From Pochonia chlamydosporia 170 (lineage: Eukaryota > Ascomycota > Sordariomycetes > Hypocreales > Clavicipitaceae): a stretch of DNA of 64,000 bases. The DNA is taken from contig NC_035793.1 in the NCBI RefSeq assembly GCF_001653235.2, positions 1,116,001 to 1,180,000 on the forward strand, written 5' to 3'. Position 1 is the first letter of the stretch. Each line of letters starts with the position of its first letter. The position numbers and the translations under genes were made by a program. Shown here piece after piece: positions 37,567-49,500 of the stretch. The notes under the pieces were generated by a model that saw only the letters and a list, made by a program, of their open reading frames with translations, had not been told where the DNA came from and searched no databases.

Positions 37567-38511
37567 ATAGGTTTGCGGTGACAGTACAAATATCGGAGCT
37601 CTGAGTTAAAGATGGGCAATGTTGTGTGGTAGTTACGCACGGTTAGGTTTCGCATTGATTGCATTCAAGTTCCATTTCGGAATCGTAATTGTACACTCGA
37701 GATTGCGGAGTAATACGCTTGCAGGAATACAGAGTATGCTGAATAGGAAATATTTTACTTAACCCTCATTTGTTTCGTCCAAGTCTTGAATTTACTGACT
37801 GATTTGTGTCTTGGTGCTGATTCTCTTGCGAGGATAAAGATGACGTGTTCCCACCAGTGGAGGTAATTGAGGAAAGGACCCTTGGACATGCACATTTTAG
37901 CTCAGCTAGGATTTACCTATTCTACTTAAATAGCTGACGACAATTGCTTCAATGCTGGTAGTGATCAGGTTTGCTGCCAGTCATTGCTCAATAGAGACGA
38001 TCCATTGTTCAAAGGGCCACATAGAATTGAACAAACACTTGCAAGCTGACTCTCTGAGACTGGGAGACCAGCACAGGCGTTCAATGGTGGCTCGCAGCGG
38101 GCGTAGGCAGCTGAGTGGAGGCGGCAACAGGCAAAGCCAGGGTCACGTGCAGGCAATTTTAGACTTTTCCCACTTCAGCGTTAGCCTTGGACCCAGGCCA
38201 GTTGAGCCAGAAGTACCAGACCAACTTGGAGATCCACGACACATTCTTCCCCAGCGGCCCTTTCTGCTGCAATACGTCTTGCACGTCTTTGTTGGAAGCC
38301 ATAAAATCGCGTCGTCTTAATCCAAGGGTGCCGAATCGCTATATCGCAGGCGTGACTTAGCATTGCACTCTCTGTGTTGGATGCAGACGGCTTCTTGGAC
38401 CACCCTTGATGAAAGGGCCTAGAGTCGCACCAATCTGCTCTCCATCCAGCAACCGCGTATCGCGACGAGGCGCGGCGAGCATCACCACCACTCGTCCACC
38501 ACGATCCTAAA
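37567..38511. other. Intergenic region, no gene seen
   Basis: About 0.95 kb between two rightward genes: protease 3' untranslated region, then the promoter of the Q-rich protein gene. A CACGTG lies near 38146. Nothing else recognised. Confidence 0.5.
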
Positions 38512-41431
38512 ATGGCGCAGCCAACCTCTGCCGAAGCGAACGGCGCATCGACGCCTGTCAACGACGAGAATGGACACCTCGCCGTCCCGGGAAAGCGAAA
38601 ACGCGACAATGACGACGATGCGGGTGCGGACGACATGACGGGCGTCGAGGAACAAAAGTTGACTACACCCCACCGATGGGCTAGAGGGGCGCAAAAAGAT
38701 CTGATAAAGAACTACTTTGAGGTTTTGAAGAGGTAGGTATCCCATTTTCCTTCACCTAGCCCTCCACGCCAATTCAGTGCGACGTCGCCGTCACTTGCTC
38801 TACTCGCCTCCTCATGGGGGAGTTTCCAACGAAAAATAAAAATTCAATTGCTGACCATCAAATCGTAGCTTCGATGTCGAGCCCGCCATCCTCAAACGGC
38901 CCCTAGAAGACCCGCAACCTCAAGACGAGCCTGACACGAAGCGGCAAAAGTCCTCCGAACCGCCGTCGCTGAAAACAATATCGGACAAGATCGCTGCCGA
39001 TGCCTACACCCACGTTGAGGACATCGCCGCTGACGTTGTATCTGCGGCTGACGCTGCACTGTCGGAAATCAGGGCCAAGGCCCCAGATGGTTCTGGCAGT
39101 GTGGAGAGTACAAAAGCGATCGCTCGTATTACTGAATTCAAAGCACAAGCTACTGCTCTGCTTGAGCGGGAAAAGGCATACCCCAAGGTCGCTTCATCGG
39201 AGGTCTTGGATGGTGGAGAGGAATCCAAGGCTGCATCGCGTAAGAGCCAGGCCATATTATCGGTAGTTGGCTACGCGCCGCAAGAGAGGCGGCTCTTTTC
39301 GAGTCTGCCATTGTCTCACGACATTGATCTGACAGAGTTCAACCTGCCACCTGGCGTTACGTTTTCGCGCACTGTCCCCTCCAACTCCCAAGAAAGAACA
39401 CAGACTTTGGGCGAATTATTTGGTCCTCCTCGCCCTCTCCCTTCTCTGCAGCCGCCTAAGCAGCCCAAGACTCAGGCAAAGGGGAACACACTAGACTTTT
39501 ATCACCCAGAGTTAGCCGATACAGCCAAGTATCGGGGGTCCTGCTATTTCAGCACGAAGCTGTCGTCCGGCTACTACCTCGATTATGCCAATGCAACGCC
39601 TTCATACCAAGCCAAAACCAAACAGCGAGAACGCGCCCAAAGTCTTGCGGGCAAGAAGCCCTCTACATCCGAGTTGGAGATGTCGGAGATGGAGGCGCTT
39701 TTCAGAGGCGCCTTCTCCAGTTTCGCCCCCTGCAAAGATGATGCAGGTGCTGTAATTCCATCAGGCATTGCTGGTAGGATGTGGTGGCAAAAGAATGGCT
39801 CGAAAAGCTTCCAGAGGATGGTTGAGGTCGAGTATTATCCTGAAATAGCAGATGCGGATGCCTTCAGCGACAACACCAAAGTCGAAGAACTGGACGAGGA
39901 TGCTGTGCAGGATGCCATTGACCATTGGGATGACAGTGCCATTGACCCTACACTGGAAGACGCCATTGGCTCCAAACGTGATGACGGCGAGAAGGAGGCT
40001 GATGATATTCTTGATGAGGTCAGCGACTTGATTGAGACTCTGGCGTCCTATCAGCGCATTCGGAACCTTACCCTACCAAATTCCCAAAACCGACAGTCCA
40101 GCGACCCCGTTAATGGCGACATGCTGGCTAATTCTGGACCTCAACCGTCTGAAGAAGAGCAGGCCACGTACGAGATGCTCAAGGCTCAGCTGGCCTTGAT
40201 TATCAAGACCCTACCTCCGTACGCGGTGGCCAAGTTGAATGGAGACCAGCTGGATGACTTGCTCATCAGCACCAAGGTTCAGGTTCAAACGGATCAATAT
40301 CGCGGCGTCATGGAGGAAGACGACGCCGGTGTACAGGCTCGTATTCGAGCGCAACAACAAGCTGCGGCTGCGCAGGCTGCTCAGGCTAATGCTCGACCAC
40401 CTTCGCAACAACGGTCTGCTAGTATTTCGACACCCTATGCCAACCAGTATCAGCATGCGCCGCAGTACGCTACACCAACGCGAACTCCCTCTCATCCTCA
40501 GCAATACTTCCGATCCATGCCCACACCAAATTTCCAACAGCCTCGAAACATGGGCAGTCCCGCGCAGCAACAAGCCAGGACGCCGCAACCGAACCAGTAT
40601 ACTCGGCCGAACGGCTATCCCAACCAGTATGCTACGCAACTGGCTAAAGCTCAGACACCCTATGGCCACCAGAACATGCCTCAGTATGCCAATCAACAAC
40701 GACCACCACAATACGGTCAACTTCAACAGCAGGGTCCGCCGAATGCTGCTCGATTCCAATACCAGCAGGCATATCAGCATCAACAACACCAACAACACCA
40801 GCAACATCAGGGACAGCCCGGCACTCCCGGCCAGCCCAATTATGCGGCGTATACAAATGGTGCCGGCATGCCGCCCCGGAACATGTCGCCTCAAATCCCT
40901 CAACAACGGCATGCATATAGCCCGTCTCCAAACATGCAGCAAGCTCAACGGTTCGGAGTCCCTGGTCAGGGAAATCCGCAAATGGCAAGGCACGCCAGCA
41001 ATCCGGGACAGCATCCTCAATATAATCAATCCCCGGGGTTGACTGGATACCATACCGTCATTCCGGAAGCCCAACAACAGCGCATCTTGGAACAAGCGAA
41101 AGCCCGAGTTGCCGCACAAGAGAGATCCGCCATGTTTGGTGAAAAGATGGCTCAGCCAGGTTTCGCCGGTATGGCCATGGGTTATCCCGGGAACATGGAT
41201 GCCAGCAGACTTGCTGCAGCACGCGCAAATATGATGAACCAGCAGAAGCCACAGACACCTGTTGGCCAGCGGCAAGGGATGAATGGCACACCCCAACCAC
41301 AATATGGTCCTCCGTCCAAAGTGACGCCTGTTCCAGTGCCTCCAATCCCGGGTGCCGGGCAGCAGCAGCATGGACAACCACAACAGATGCAGCAACCGCA
41401 TCAGCAACATGTACCAAATCCGGAATCATAA
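38512..41431 (+). CDS. Q-rich nuclear protein, fungal conserved, function unknown
   Basis: Exons are 38512-38732 and 38869-41431, encoding 927 residues. I do not recognise a named family. The head has a nuclear-localisation-like GKRKRDND and then TPHRWARGAQKDLIKNYFEVLKSF. A folded-looking part spans about residues 110-420: LSVVGYAPQERRLFSSLP, LGELFGPPRPLPSL, TLDFYHPELADTAKYRGSCYF, GRMWWQKNGSKSFQRMVEV, then acidic helical stretches. A helical motif, TYEMLKAQLALIIKTLPPYAVAKLNGDQLDDLL, is followed by about 390 residues rich in Gln, Pro, Asn and Tyr. The tail resembles activation or prion-like domains of transcription cofactors and chromatin-remodeller subunits. A nuclear role in transcription is plausible but inferred. 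The ordered part should be searchable despite the low-complexity tail. Confidence 0.85.
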
Positions 41432-42243
41432 TTGTAGCGCGAGGCAATGATCTTCACTGAGGCCCTTAGTCGGCCATTGCAACGAAGGCTTTGCAGAAGT
41501 TTAGGGTCACCCTGATAGTTATGCTATTGATGAGAGGGGAACAGCTTTTTTCTCAATGACCGTTTGACATTTCCTCCCTAGGTCAAGGGCGTATTTAGGA
41601 GTAAAAAGCCAATTGGTTGTGTTGTTTTTATTATTAATCTTTTTTTAACGCACGTTTCTGTTTTTCGCTTTCCTCGGGATGACTACGCTAGGAAGGGACG
41701 ATGTAAACGGCTGGGGAGTAGATGTGATTAGGCGAGCAGCGTACGGTTTGCCTGGAATATATCCCGCGGGGACTTTGTACACAAGATTTGTAGGCATTGA
41801 ATGGCAGGAAATGTGTTTTTTCTTGTGGCGAGGGGGAAGTGTAGGGGCTGGTGAATGGGGTTGTGGGTGAGGGTACAATAGATGTATACATGCGTGCAAT
41901 TCCTGTTGCTATTGTGACATTTTGGTTGATGTGGAATGTTGAATCAGAGTAGGTTTGTAAGCCTGGGCTTTTATAGTTTGTAGATGTGTTGCTGGTGGCT
42001 AGGTTTCTATATTGCGATGGACTTGCTGATAACATGAGGTTTTATAGGGGCTAAAGGTGTGACTGAAAGTTATTGTTCTCATTATTGTAGTCAGTCGGGT
42101 TTTGGACTTGAAGAATACCAACATTGTCACTCGGAAGCATAAATAATCGAGAAGAGTGGGTATCATTCAAACAAATCTAAGCTTTGCCATGCCAAACGCC
42201 ACCATGAAACACAAGCAGCAATATCCAGGTACACCAACACCAT
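41432..42243. other. Convergent 3' intergenic region
   Basis: About 0.8 kb between the 3' ends of two convergent genes. It is AT-rich at about 41600-41660 and probably contains both 3' untranslated regions. No gene seen. Confidence 0.5.
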
Positions 42244-43512
42244 TCAATGCTGTCCAACACCCTCCTTCGCCGCCTTAGCCATCCTAGCAGCCTCCCTCTC
42301 CTGTCCCCATTCCAAAATAATCCTCCTCAACTCAAATACAACCTCTACGGCAATCAACAGAATAATGATCAACTCGAGCCGCGTGCCGTGCTGCTCGCTA
42401 GACATCTCACGCAGCACAGTCGCAATCTCCTGCGCATAGTCCATCTTTTGGTTCAACGTGCGAATCCGCACATTTACATCCAGCGCCCGCCCAACCTGGT
42501 CGTAGTACCCCTCCAGCCCAAGCTCAGACTTGCTATCCCAGAAGATATCCGGGAGTGAGTCCGTCAGTTCGGAGTAGTGGTTCAGCCGGGCTCGCAGACT
42601 GAGCAGCTCGCCCGTCTTTTGGAGGATGAATTTGCGGCCGAGCGGCAGGCCAGATCCCTGGGAGAGTATCGCGGGGATGTTGCGTGTGCTTTCAAAGTAG
42701 GCAGTGAGGGCGCTCTCCAGCACGGCGAGCTTTGTGCTCCGCGCAAGACCGGACGAGAAGGCGATTTTGGCGAGCGTGGTGTCGAGGGTGTCGCCGTCTT
42801 TGTGCTCGCGGCGGGTGCCGAGGACAACCATGTCGCCCTTCATGTTGGATTCTGCGCGGGCAGTGTCAGTGATGAAGTCGAGGTCTTCGACTTCCCGGAG
42901 CGGAGTTGGGTGCGGTTCCTCGGCCGCGCGGAGGATTTGCTTCGTAACAACGTCTGGGGGGAGTGACCACGTTACGATTGTGCCGGAGGGAAAGACGAAG
43001 ATGTCGCCGCCGTTGACGCCCTTTGCGTGAACGACTTCAGTTGCGTCGAAGCCCGTGTGGTCAGGGTCGATTGCGAAGCCGTGCGAGGACAGGATCTCGA
43101 CCACCATGGGCATGTTGAATGATTCGGCGATGCATGTTGCGCTTATGGTGGTGGAAGGGTCGACATCGGTGGCGTTTGGACTGGATTTGTCGCCTGCGCG
43201 CTTGGGTTGCTGTGCTATGATGGCGACTCGGCGGAGAGAGTTTTTGGCGGTTGCCGAGCGGGTGGGCTTGCGTTTTGCAGCGGCCGATGAAGAGATTTGG
43301 GATTCATTTCTGAAAGCGGATTCAGAGACTGACTTGGCGTCGTCGGCGGGGTTGTTGGAGAGGAAAGGGTTCGAGGTGAAAAAGTGTCGTTTTCGTGGGA
43401 GACTGGCCGGTGTGGTGATGTGGAATGAGCGGCGTGGTCGGCGGGATGTGACGGAGCTGTGGATTTGTCGGGAGACGAGGCTGAGGGTTATCCGTTGCGG
43501 AGGGTACCTCAT
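42244..43512 (-). CDS. Mitochondrial DUF155 protein (RMD1/Mrx10/RMND1 family)
   Basis: Single-exon gene, 422 residues from the ATG at 43512. That start gives an Arg/Ser-rich, acid-free N-terminus (MRYPPQRITLSLVSRQIHSS...SRRPRRSF) typical of a mitochondrial targeting signal. The frame is open to 43647, so a longer start is possible. The core carries DUF155 features: GDIFVFPSGTIVTWSLP, LAFSSGLARSTKL-type sequence (here IAFSSGLARSTKLAVLE), and DSLPDIFWDSKSELGLEGYYDQVGRALDV with RIRTLNQKMDYA. A single membrane helix near the C-terminus (about 379-397, LELIIILLIAVEVVFEL) precedes a short charged tail. Human RMND1 and yeast Mrx10 are inner-membrane proteins linked to mitochondrial translation. The presequence favours Mrx10-type over the cytosolic yeast Rmd1 and Rmd8. 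Confidence 0.92.
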   Translation of the reverse strand: MRYPPQRITLSLVSRQIHSSVTSRRPRRSFHITTPASLPRKRHFFTSNPFLSNNPADDAKSVSESAFRNESQISSSAAAKRKPTRSATAKNSLRRVAIIAQQPKRAGDKSSPNATDVDPSTTISATCIAESFNMPMVVEILSSHGFAIDPDHTGFDATEVVHAKGVNGGDIFVFPSGTIVTWSLPPDVVTKQILRAAEEPHPTPLREVEDLDFITDTARAESNMKGDMVVLGTRREHKDGDTLDTTLAKIAFSSGLARSTKLAVLESALTAYFESTRNIPAILSQGSGLPLGRKFILQKTGELLSLRARLNHYSELTDSLPDIFWDSKSELGLEGYYDQVGRALDVNVRIRTLNQKMDYAQEIATVLREMSSEQHGTRLELIIILLIAVEVVFELRRIILEWGQEREAARMAKAAKEGVGQH

Positions 43513-44506
43513 GGTGATGGGGATGACGCCATGTGTCAGTTGACGGTCAATTGGGTGTTTTTGAGCCTCAATGTGAGGTGGACGTTTGGGTAGGATAGTT
43601 GAAAATAGTTGAGCCTGCAAGAGCTTGGAGTTGATTTGCTCCGTCATGGTCTGGTCCGTGCAGCCATTGGGGTCCCGCTGCCAATCTTATCTCCATGTGA
43701 TGATTCACGTGCGCACCAGCCAGACGGATAGAGCTGCAGGCGCAGGCACTCACCGTGGTCAAGTCTGGTCTGGTGGCACTTGACTGCAAACATTGGACCC
43801 TTGCAGCAGGCCTGGGGCGTCTGGGGCAGTCGACAGGGCACGTTGCGGACAATTGGGCGCTGAGTAGCCACTGAGCAAGCTGTCATGGTGGCCGGGACAG
43901 GGGACAAGGCTTCAATGTGATTCAGGCATGCATTCGGAGGTATCAAATGACATCTGGAGTGCTCAAGCTTCTAGACCAGCAGACACTGGCCTTTGTTCCA
44001 GCCAATACGCCGGGTGACAGGCAGACCTGAGGTCACTAACCGTCTTGGGCACAGTTGGGGCCAGAGGCTTGGCAAGACGGCGAAAAGTCCCACCAAAAGT
44101 TCAGAGTTCTCGAGCTCCAAGGCCTTGCTGAACTGGGGGGGCCTCATAATTCATTTTCTAGCCTGGCCTGGTGGGAGGGAACCAGACCAGTTGACCTGAC
44201 AGGCCCGAGAAGACATCACCGCCAAATTGCCATCTACTTGAGATTGTGGGACGTATACTCCGTACTTTACGACTTCCGACTGTTCCACGTTCTCCATCCT
44301 CTTCTGCTGCTCCATCCTCCAAACATCCCTCGAATTTTACCTCATCCTCCTCCTCTTCACTCCCTTCTCCGTCATCACCCCCACCACGATCCAGGACACC
44401 CTTTGTTTACTTGGGTCGTGCATTCTCTCCCCTCTCCTCCCTCCTAACCTAAGCCTCCTCCTCCAAACGTCATTTACCGCAACCCCCTAAATCACCGCTC
44501 GCCACC
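43513..44506. other. Divergent promoter region, DUF155 gene and SEC14
   Basis: About 1 kb shared by two divergent genes. It carries CTGGTCTGG at 43765, CCAGACCAG at 44182, TACTCCGTA at 44256 and a pyrimidine-rich SEC14 leader (about 44330-44500). The SEC14 ATG sits in GCCACCATGG, an optimal initiation context. Confidence 0.6.
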
Positions 44507-45785
44507 ATGGATATCGACAAGAAGTACGACAACTACGACTTCCCCGTTACCGCCGCCGAGCCTCAAGATGGCCATGCTGGTCATCTTACCGAGCAGCAGA
44601 TTGCTCAGGTTCACCAGCTGCGTATGATGCTCGAGGCTGAGGGATACACGGCCCGTCTGGACACCTTGACACTGGTACGCATGCCCGAGACCTTGGTATT
44701 GCTACTCCAATGCTCTTTATTGAGCAAGGATAGCACATTCAGAGGCAAATTGGATGCCTGTCAAACCATCTGTACTAACCTTCAACCTGCTAGTTGCGAT
44801 TCCTGCGAGCGCGCAAGTGGGATGTCATGTTGTCCAAGGCCATGTAAGTACCTACACTGGTTCCTGCGTTCCGTTTCTTCTGCTCAATATGACAGCCCCT
44901 AATTCTGTCAACTAGGTTCGTTGATACCGAAAAGTGGCGAAAGGATACCAGCCTTGACGACACCGTACCTGTCTGGGACTACCCCGAGAAGCCCGAGATT
45001 GCCAAGTACTACAAGCAGTTCTACCACAAGACCGACAAGGTGAGCAATCTCCAGCTGTCCCGTGAAGCAATTACGCGGTGCATGAAGCTAGCTTTTTTAC
45101 TGACGCAATCAATTTATAGGATGGTCGTCCCATCTACATTGAAACGCTCGGTGGCATCGACCTGACCGCCATGTACAAGATCACCACCTCAGACCGAATG
45201 CTTACCAACCTTGCCGTCGAGTACGAACGCCTTGCCGACCCCCGACTGCCCGCCTGCTCCCGCAAGGTCGGCAACCTTTTGGAGACTTGCTGCACCGTCA
45301 TGGATCTCAAGGGTGTTACCCTAACCAAGGTCCCGTCTGTCTACTCCTACGTTCGCCAGGCTTCCGTCATCTCCCAGAACTACTACCCCGAGCGCCTGGG
45401 CAAGCTGTTCTTGATCAACGCCCCCTGGGGATTCTCGACCGTCTGGAGCGTTGTCAAGGGCTGGCTTGACCCTGTCACCGTTAAGAAGATCCACATCCTC
45501 GGTTCTGGCTACCAGAGCGAGCTGATGAAGCATGTCGATCCCGAGAGCCTGCCCGTGGAATTTGGCGGTACCTGCGAGTGCGAGGGTGGCTGTGAGAACA
45601 GTGATGCCGGTCCCTGGCATGACCCCCAATGGGCCCGGCCGGCTTGGTGGGAGAAGAAGGGTGACGAAAAGACCATTGAGAACAATGGTTCCAAGATCGA
45701 GACTCCCGAAGATGCCCCTGCCACTGAGCCTGCCCCTGTTGCTGAAGGAGCCAAGGACGAGGCGAAACAGCCTGCTGCCGCTTAA
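44507..45785 (+). CDS. SEC14: Phosphatidylinositol/phosphatidylcholine transfer protein Sec14
   Basis: Lipid exchange protein that couples phosphatidylcholine and phosphoinositide metabolism to Golgi vesicle budding. Exons are 44507-44674, 44794-44843, 44916-45039 and 45120-45785, encoding 335 residues. The N-terminal CRAL-TRIO-N helices (LTEQQIAQVHQLRMMLEAEG, LRFLRARKWDVMLSKAM) are split by the first two introns. The lipid-binding CRAL-TRIO domain follows, with DGRPIYIETLGGID, LLETCCTVMDLKGV, YYPERLGKLFLINAPWGFS and KIHILGSGYQSELMKHVDPESLPVEFGG. A tail of about 80 residues begins with a Cys-rich CECEGGCENSDAGPW and ends Pro/Ala/Glu-rich. Single-exon scans miss the first 114 codons. Identity is very secure. 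Whether it is the essential Sec14 or a close paralogue cannot be judged here. Confidence 0.96.
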
Positions 45786-46453
45786 AAACCGCTTCTCGCT
45801 CAAATGCTTGTCGACAATGTTGGTAAAAGAGAGGGGGAGTGGAGTGTAGGCGGCGCTCAGCTTGATTTAAAAAAAAAAAAGCTCAAGTTTGGTGTAGCAT
45901 GGCGTGTTGGGAGTAGAAGAGCTGCAACGGAGAGTATTTATTTTTGGTCCCAGGGTCTCAGGGGACGAAGACGAGAGACATGGCGAATTCTGTGTCCGAT
46001 AAAAGGGCGAGCAAGACACCTTACGTTGATTGATATGGGGCGGCTTCAACATACACGGGAAAAGGATGGGATAAACAAGATTTCGCCTTTTTTGTTCTTG
46101 CACTCCTAGACATTCCTTTTGGTCATGTGGTCAAGTGCCGTCAATGTCGTTGCGTGCCGTCTTGGTGATTTTTTCTGTTTTGCATGGATATTCTGGCGTG
46201 GTGGGAGAAAATTAAAAATAACTGGTTATACACTGGACAGAAGTAATAGATTTCAGTCTTTTTAGATACTGCGAGGTGTGTATCGAGCAATAATGCCTAG
46301 CTTCCCACAAGTGTATCCATGCCAGCTTCCATTTCCACGTACCAAGTAAAAACACGCCAGTCTACATATCATCAAAATAATGCATCACCTTCTATCCGCA
46401 CAAAACAAAGTGGTATCCCTTCAACGCCATAACCTGACCCAAACACAAAATCC
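45786..46453. other. Convergent 3' intergenic region
   Basis: About 0.67 kb between SEC14 and the Mis14 gene, tail to tail. An A-run of about 12 at 45869-45880 is present. It should contain both 3' untranslated regions. Confidence 0.5.
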
Positions 46454-47163
46454 TCACTTCGCATCCAAAACATACTCCCCCGCCACCCTCGCCCTCTCCA
46501 TCCTCGCCACCACAGAAGGCATATCCCTCTTCAACCGCCCCAACACCTCAACCGCCTCCCTAAACCCCCTCTCTACACCATCCTGCCTCTCCAACGTATC
46601 TACCCGCAGCCCAGCCTCCTCGCTCGCCTTATCAACAACCGCCTTCTCCGTCCCCTCCACCGCCTCCTCGTCCCGCCGAATCGCGTCCCTCACCCGCGCG
46701 GCCTGTTCTGCCGCCGCGGCCGCAGGCACGGAGCGCTTCAACGCGGCTACTTCCTCTAGGAGTTTCTCTTCCTGGGCGATCAGGTCGGCGACGCGTTGGC
46801 GTTTGCGCGCGTCAAATGGTTCGTATGTTTCGGGGGTAGTGGTGAGGTCGGCCGGGGAGATGGGCAGGCCGTTTATGGAGAGGTTTGGCGCGGCGAGGCC
46901 GAATGTTTTGTTGATGTACTGTGGGTGGTGAGAAATGGGAAGAGTCGGTGGAAGAGAAGGCGGGGGTTTACCTCGTGGACTAGGGATTCTATTTGGTTTC
47001 GGAGGTCGTCTTCGCCGTGGGGTTGGGAGGGGAGTTGCGGGAAGGCTTGGTTGATGAGGGTTGTGGCGGCGTTGCGGACGTTGGCTATGAGGTAGGAGAG
47101 GTCTTCGGGGGATTGGAGCTCGATCTTGCGTTGGGATTGGGAGGTTATTGAGTCGTGGTCCAT
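46454..47163 (-). CDS. Kinetochore MIND complex subunit Mis14/Nsl1
   Basis: Component of the Mis12/MIND complex that links the inner centromere to the Ndc80 outer kinetochore. Exons are 47163-46972 and 46918-46454, in phase, encoding 218 residues. The N-terminal block RKIELQSPEDLSYLIANVRNAA, followed by FPQLPSQ and LRNQIESLVHE|YINKTFGLAAPNLSINGLP across the intron, matches the conserved Mis14 region of filamentous ascomycetes. The rest is almost wholly helical with long coiled-coil stretches (about 95-215; EEKLLEEVAALKRS, ARVRDAIRRDEEAVEG), as expected for the rod-like complex. The family call rests on recognition of this N-terminal block and the length. The protein is otherwise poorly conserved. 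Confidence 0.85.
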
Positions 47164-49500
47164 GGTGGTGATGGAGTGGTCGCGTTGATTGTGGTGGTGT
47201 TGGTGTTGATGTTTACTTTGGATGTGGACGGGTGTAGTTGAAGTGGTGGGGGTTGCTGGTGGGGCTGCAGTTGGTGCTTGTGGTTTGGAGAGCGTATGGT
47301 TTGAGTTGATGAATCTAATGTAGCGAGGATGCTTATGGTGTGAATGATGATATTTGGTTGAGACAATATTTTCTGTGGATTTTTACTTTATTGCAGTTTA
47401 CCGGGATGCACGACATACCAGCTGCAATGGTAGGTGTCGCCCTTCTCCGTGTGTGCTGTCCCCCCCAGCTCTAAGAATTCGAGGTATGGTCACCCGAGCT
47501 AGATCCAGTAGAAACAATCAATTGATATGGCGACAAATTACCTTTCCTTGCATGAGCGTAAATCTGTGTAACAAACTAAAATTTGTAGGCGGAAAGACCC
47601 TGTCCGTCTCGTGCCTTGCCTCTGGGCAACAGTAATGACAAGTGGTATAGAATCTGTGTATTGAAGCTAACAGTGATTGCAGATACCCAGTCGAAGGCTA
47701 CTCACATCATCCAGACGGACATGGTGTCTGTCTACCCGTCATAACACAGCTTGCTCTCTGCTCAACATCTAGAACACGGCAGAAAATATAGCCACATCTT
47801 CAACATAAGGCTCGTCGAATATACAGTGATATCAGTACCTTCTCAATGTAGCCATCAAGAGGCACAGTCAAGCACCATCTTCAACACAGCCAGCCTGCTT
47901 CGAAAAACGTCAGCAACCAACTACTCCGAAAACTCATCTTCAACCCCTGCAAAAGACTCACCGTAATTGTGGCACAGCGAAAACCAGTCAAATCATACTC
48001 CGTACACTGCGTTTACCCGTATTCACTATGCCACCCAAGGGCTTTACATTGCTCTGAGCTCCATGCCACCCGTCCATACCAATTGCCTTAACAGCATCCA
48101 TTCTCATCCACCAATATTTATTCAATCCCCAAACCACAGTACCCAATTCATTCTACGTCGACATCCTGCAAAACATCATGGTACCAATCACCAACCACTA
48201 TTTCCATATCCATCTCACAATGCCATCTCACCGCAAACCCCGTCCCTTCACCGACACAACCCCTGCCACCTACCTAGTAGCTTGGACCCCAAGCCCAAGT
48301 CCCAGACGCAAGTCCCAGACCGAGACCCTTCAATGTTGCCGTTTTCGATCTCAAATGTGGGGTAACAACCGCTAGTCACAAAATTAGCTACAATCAGGCG
48401 GGGCGGCTCCACGTCTGCTTCACGACGGTGTCAAATGGCCTTTTTGGTCTTCCGGTCGTTTGGCCTTTTGGTCTTGTACCTGAGTTGGCCCTTGGACAAA
48501 GAGCAGGTATCGTACCTGTTTCAGGTTGAAATGGGGCCGAAAAACGTCCAAATTGCTTCATTTTGCCTACGTATTCGGAACCACGGCGTGTTCAGTAGAA
48601 ATGACACGTCTCACCCCAATTGTACGTATTTTCGTCGTCGGAACATTTGTGAGTCAGTCTGCAATCTTGACTGCACACCTCAGGCCACATCTGAGGAGCA
48701 ACTGTTGCCTACATGTGACACATGTGCAATGCACACCAGACCAATGCTCCTAGAAGGCACACTTCACTACTCCATACATTACAATATAGCGCTGTAATCA
48801 AGGGGGGATCGTATTAAATGCAAACGCCTAGAAACACCCCGTGTGTGCTCTAGAGCCCAGTCTCCAGCTGGAGCTAACACACAAATGTCTACCTAGCCTA
48901 ACCTGAGACCAACGAGAGTAAACGCACAGGGATACAGAAACGACAACTTGGTAAGAATGGTAAAAAGAAAAAAAAAAAGGGAGAAAAAAACTCCGAGAGC
49001 TCCTCGCACCATAGAGGTTCCTCCGTGAAACCGTGCTTTGTCCGTGGGCAGACCTTTGCCCAAAATATCCGTGACACGTCGTGATCGTACGCTTCCTTCC
49101 AAATCCTGCCTTTTTCCTTCTCTCGATGCTGGGCTAATGCTTGCCGAAGCCACCAGAAAGACAGGGTTCAACCATGGCATAATGAGTACCTATCTTGTGC
49201 ACCATGGCATTGTACCCTGTCCTCGTGTAACCAACCTCCGATGAAAGGAAGAAGAACAAACAAAAATACAACCATTTGTAGCGCCGTCTGATTACAAGTC
49301 GAAAAACCAACACAAAATGAGTGGTGGGGAGAAGAGAAGGGGAAGTGGGTGTTTAAAGATATTGTCAACCAGAGAAGGGAAAGCTCGCGCCGTGAAATCA
49401 GTCACCAGCCCTTGTAACAATCGAGCAAGCTATTTGTCTAAGCCCCAGGGTGTCCGGATCCCTATAATCAAACATGGAGGCGAAGTCGGGTACAATCCGC
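47164..49500. other. Intergenic region, no gene seen
   Basis: About 2.3 kb between two leftward genes: Mis14 promoter at the left and the 3' side of the small four-exon gene at the right. It contains one TACTCCGTA (47996) and a C/A-rich stretch near 48.05-48.35 kb. An open frame at 48893-49180 (-) with one hydrophobic segment is not convincing. Confidence 0.5.

Noticed and set aside
40211..41410. 399-codon open frame on the minus strand
   Set aside because: Antisense to the Gln-rich tail of the gene at 38512. CAG/CAA-type codons read backwards give the long Leu-rich frame.
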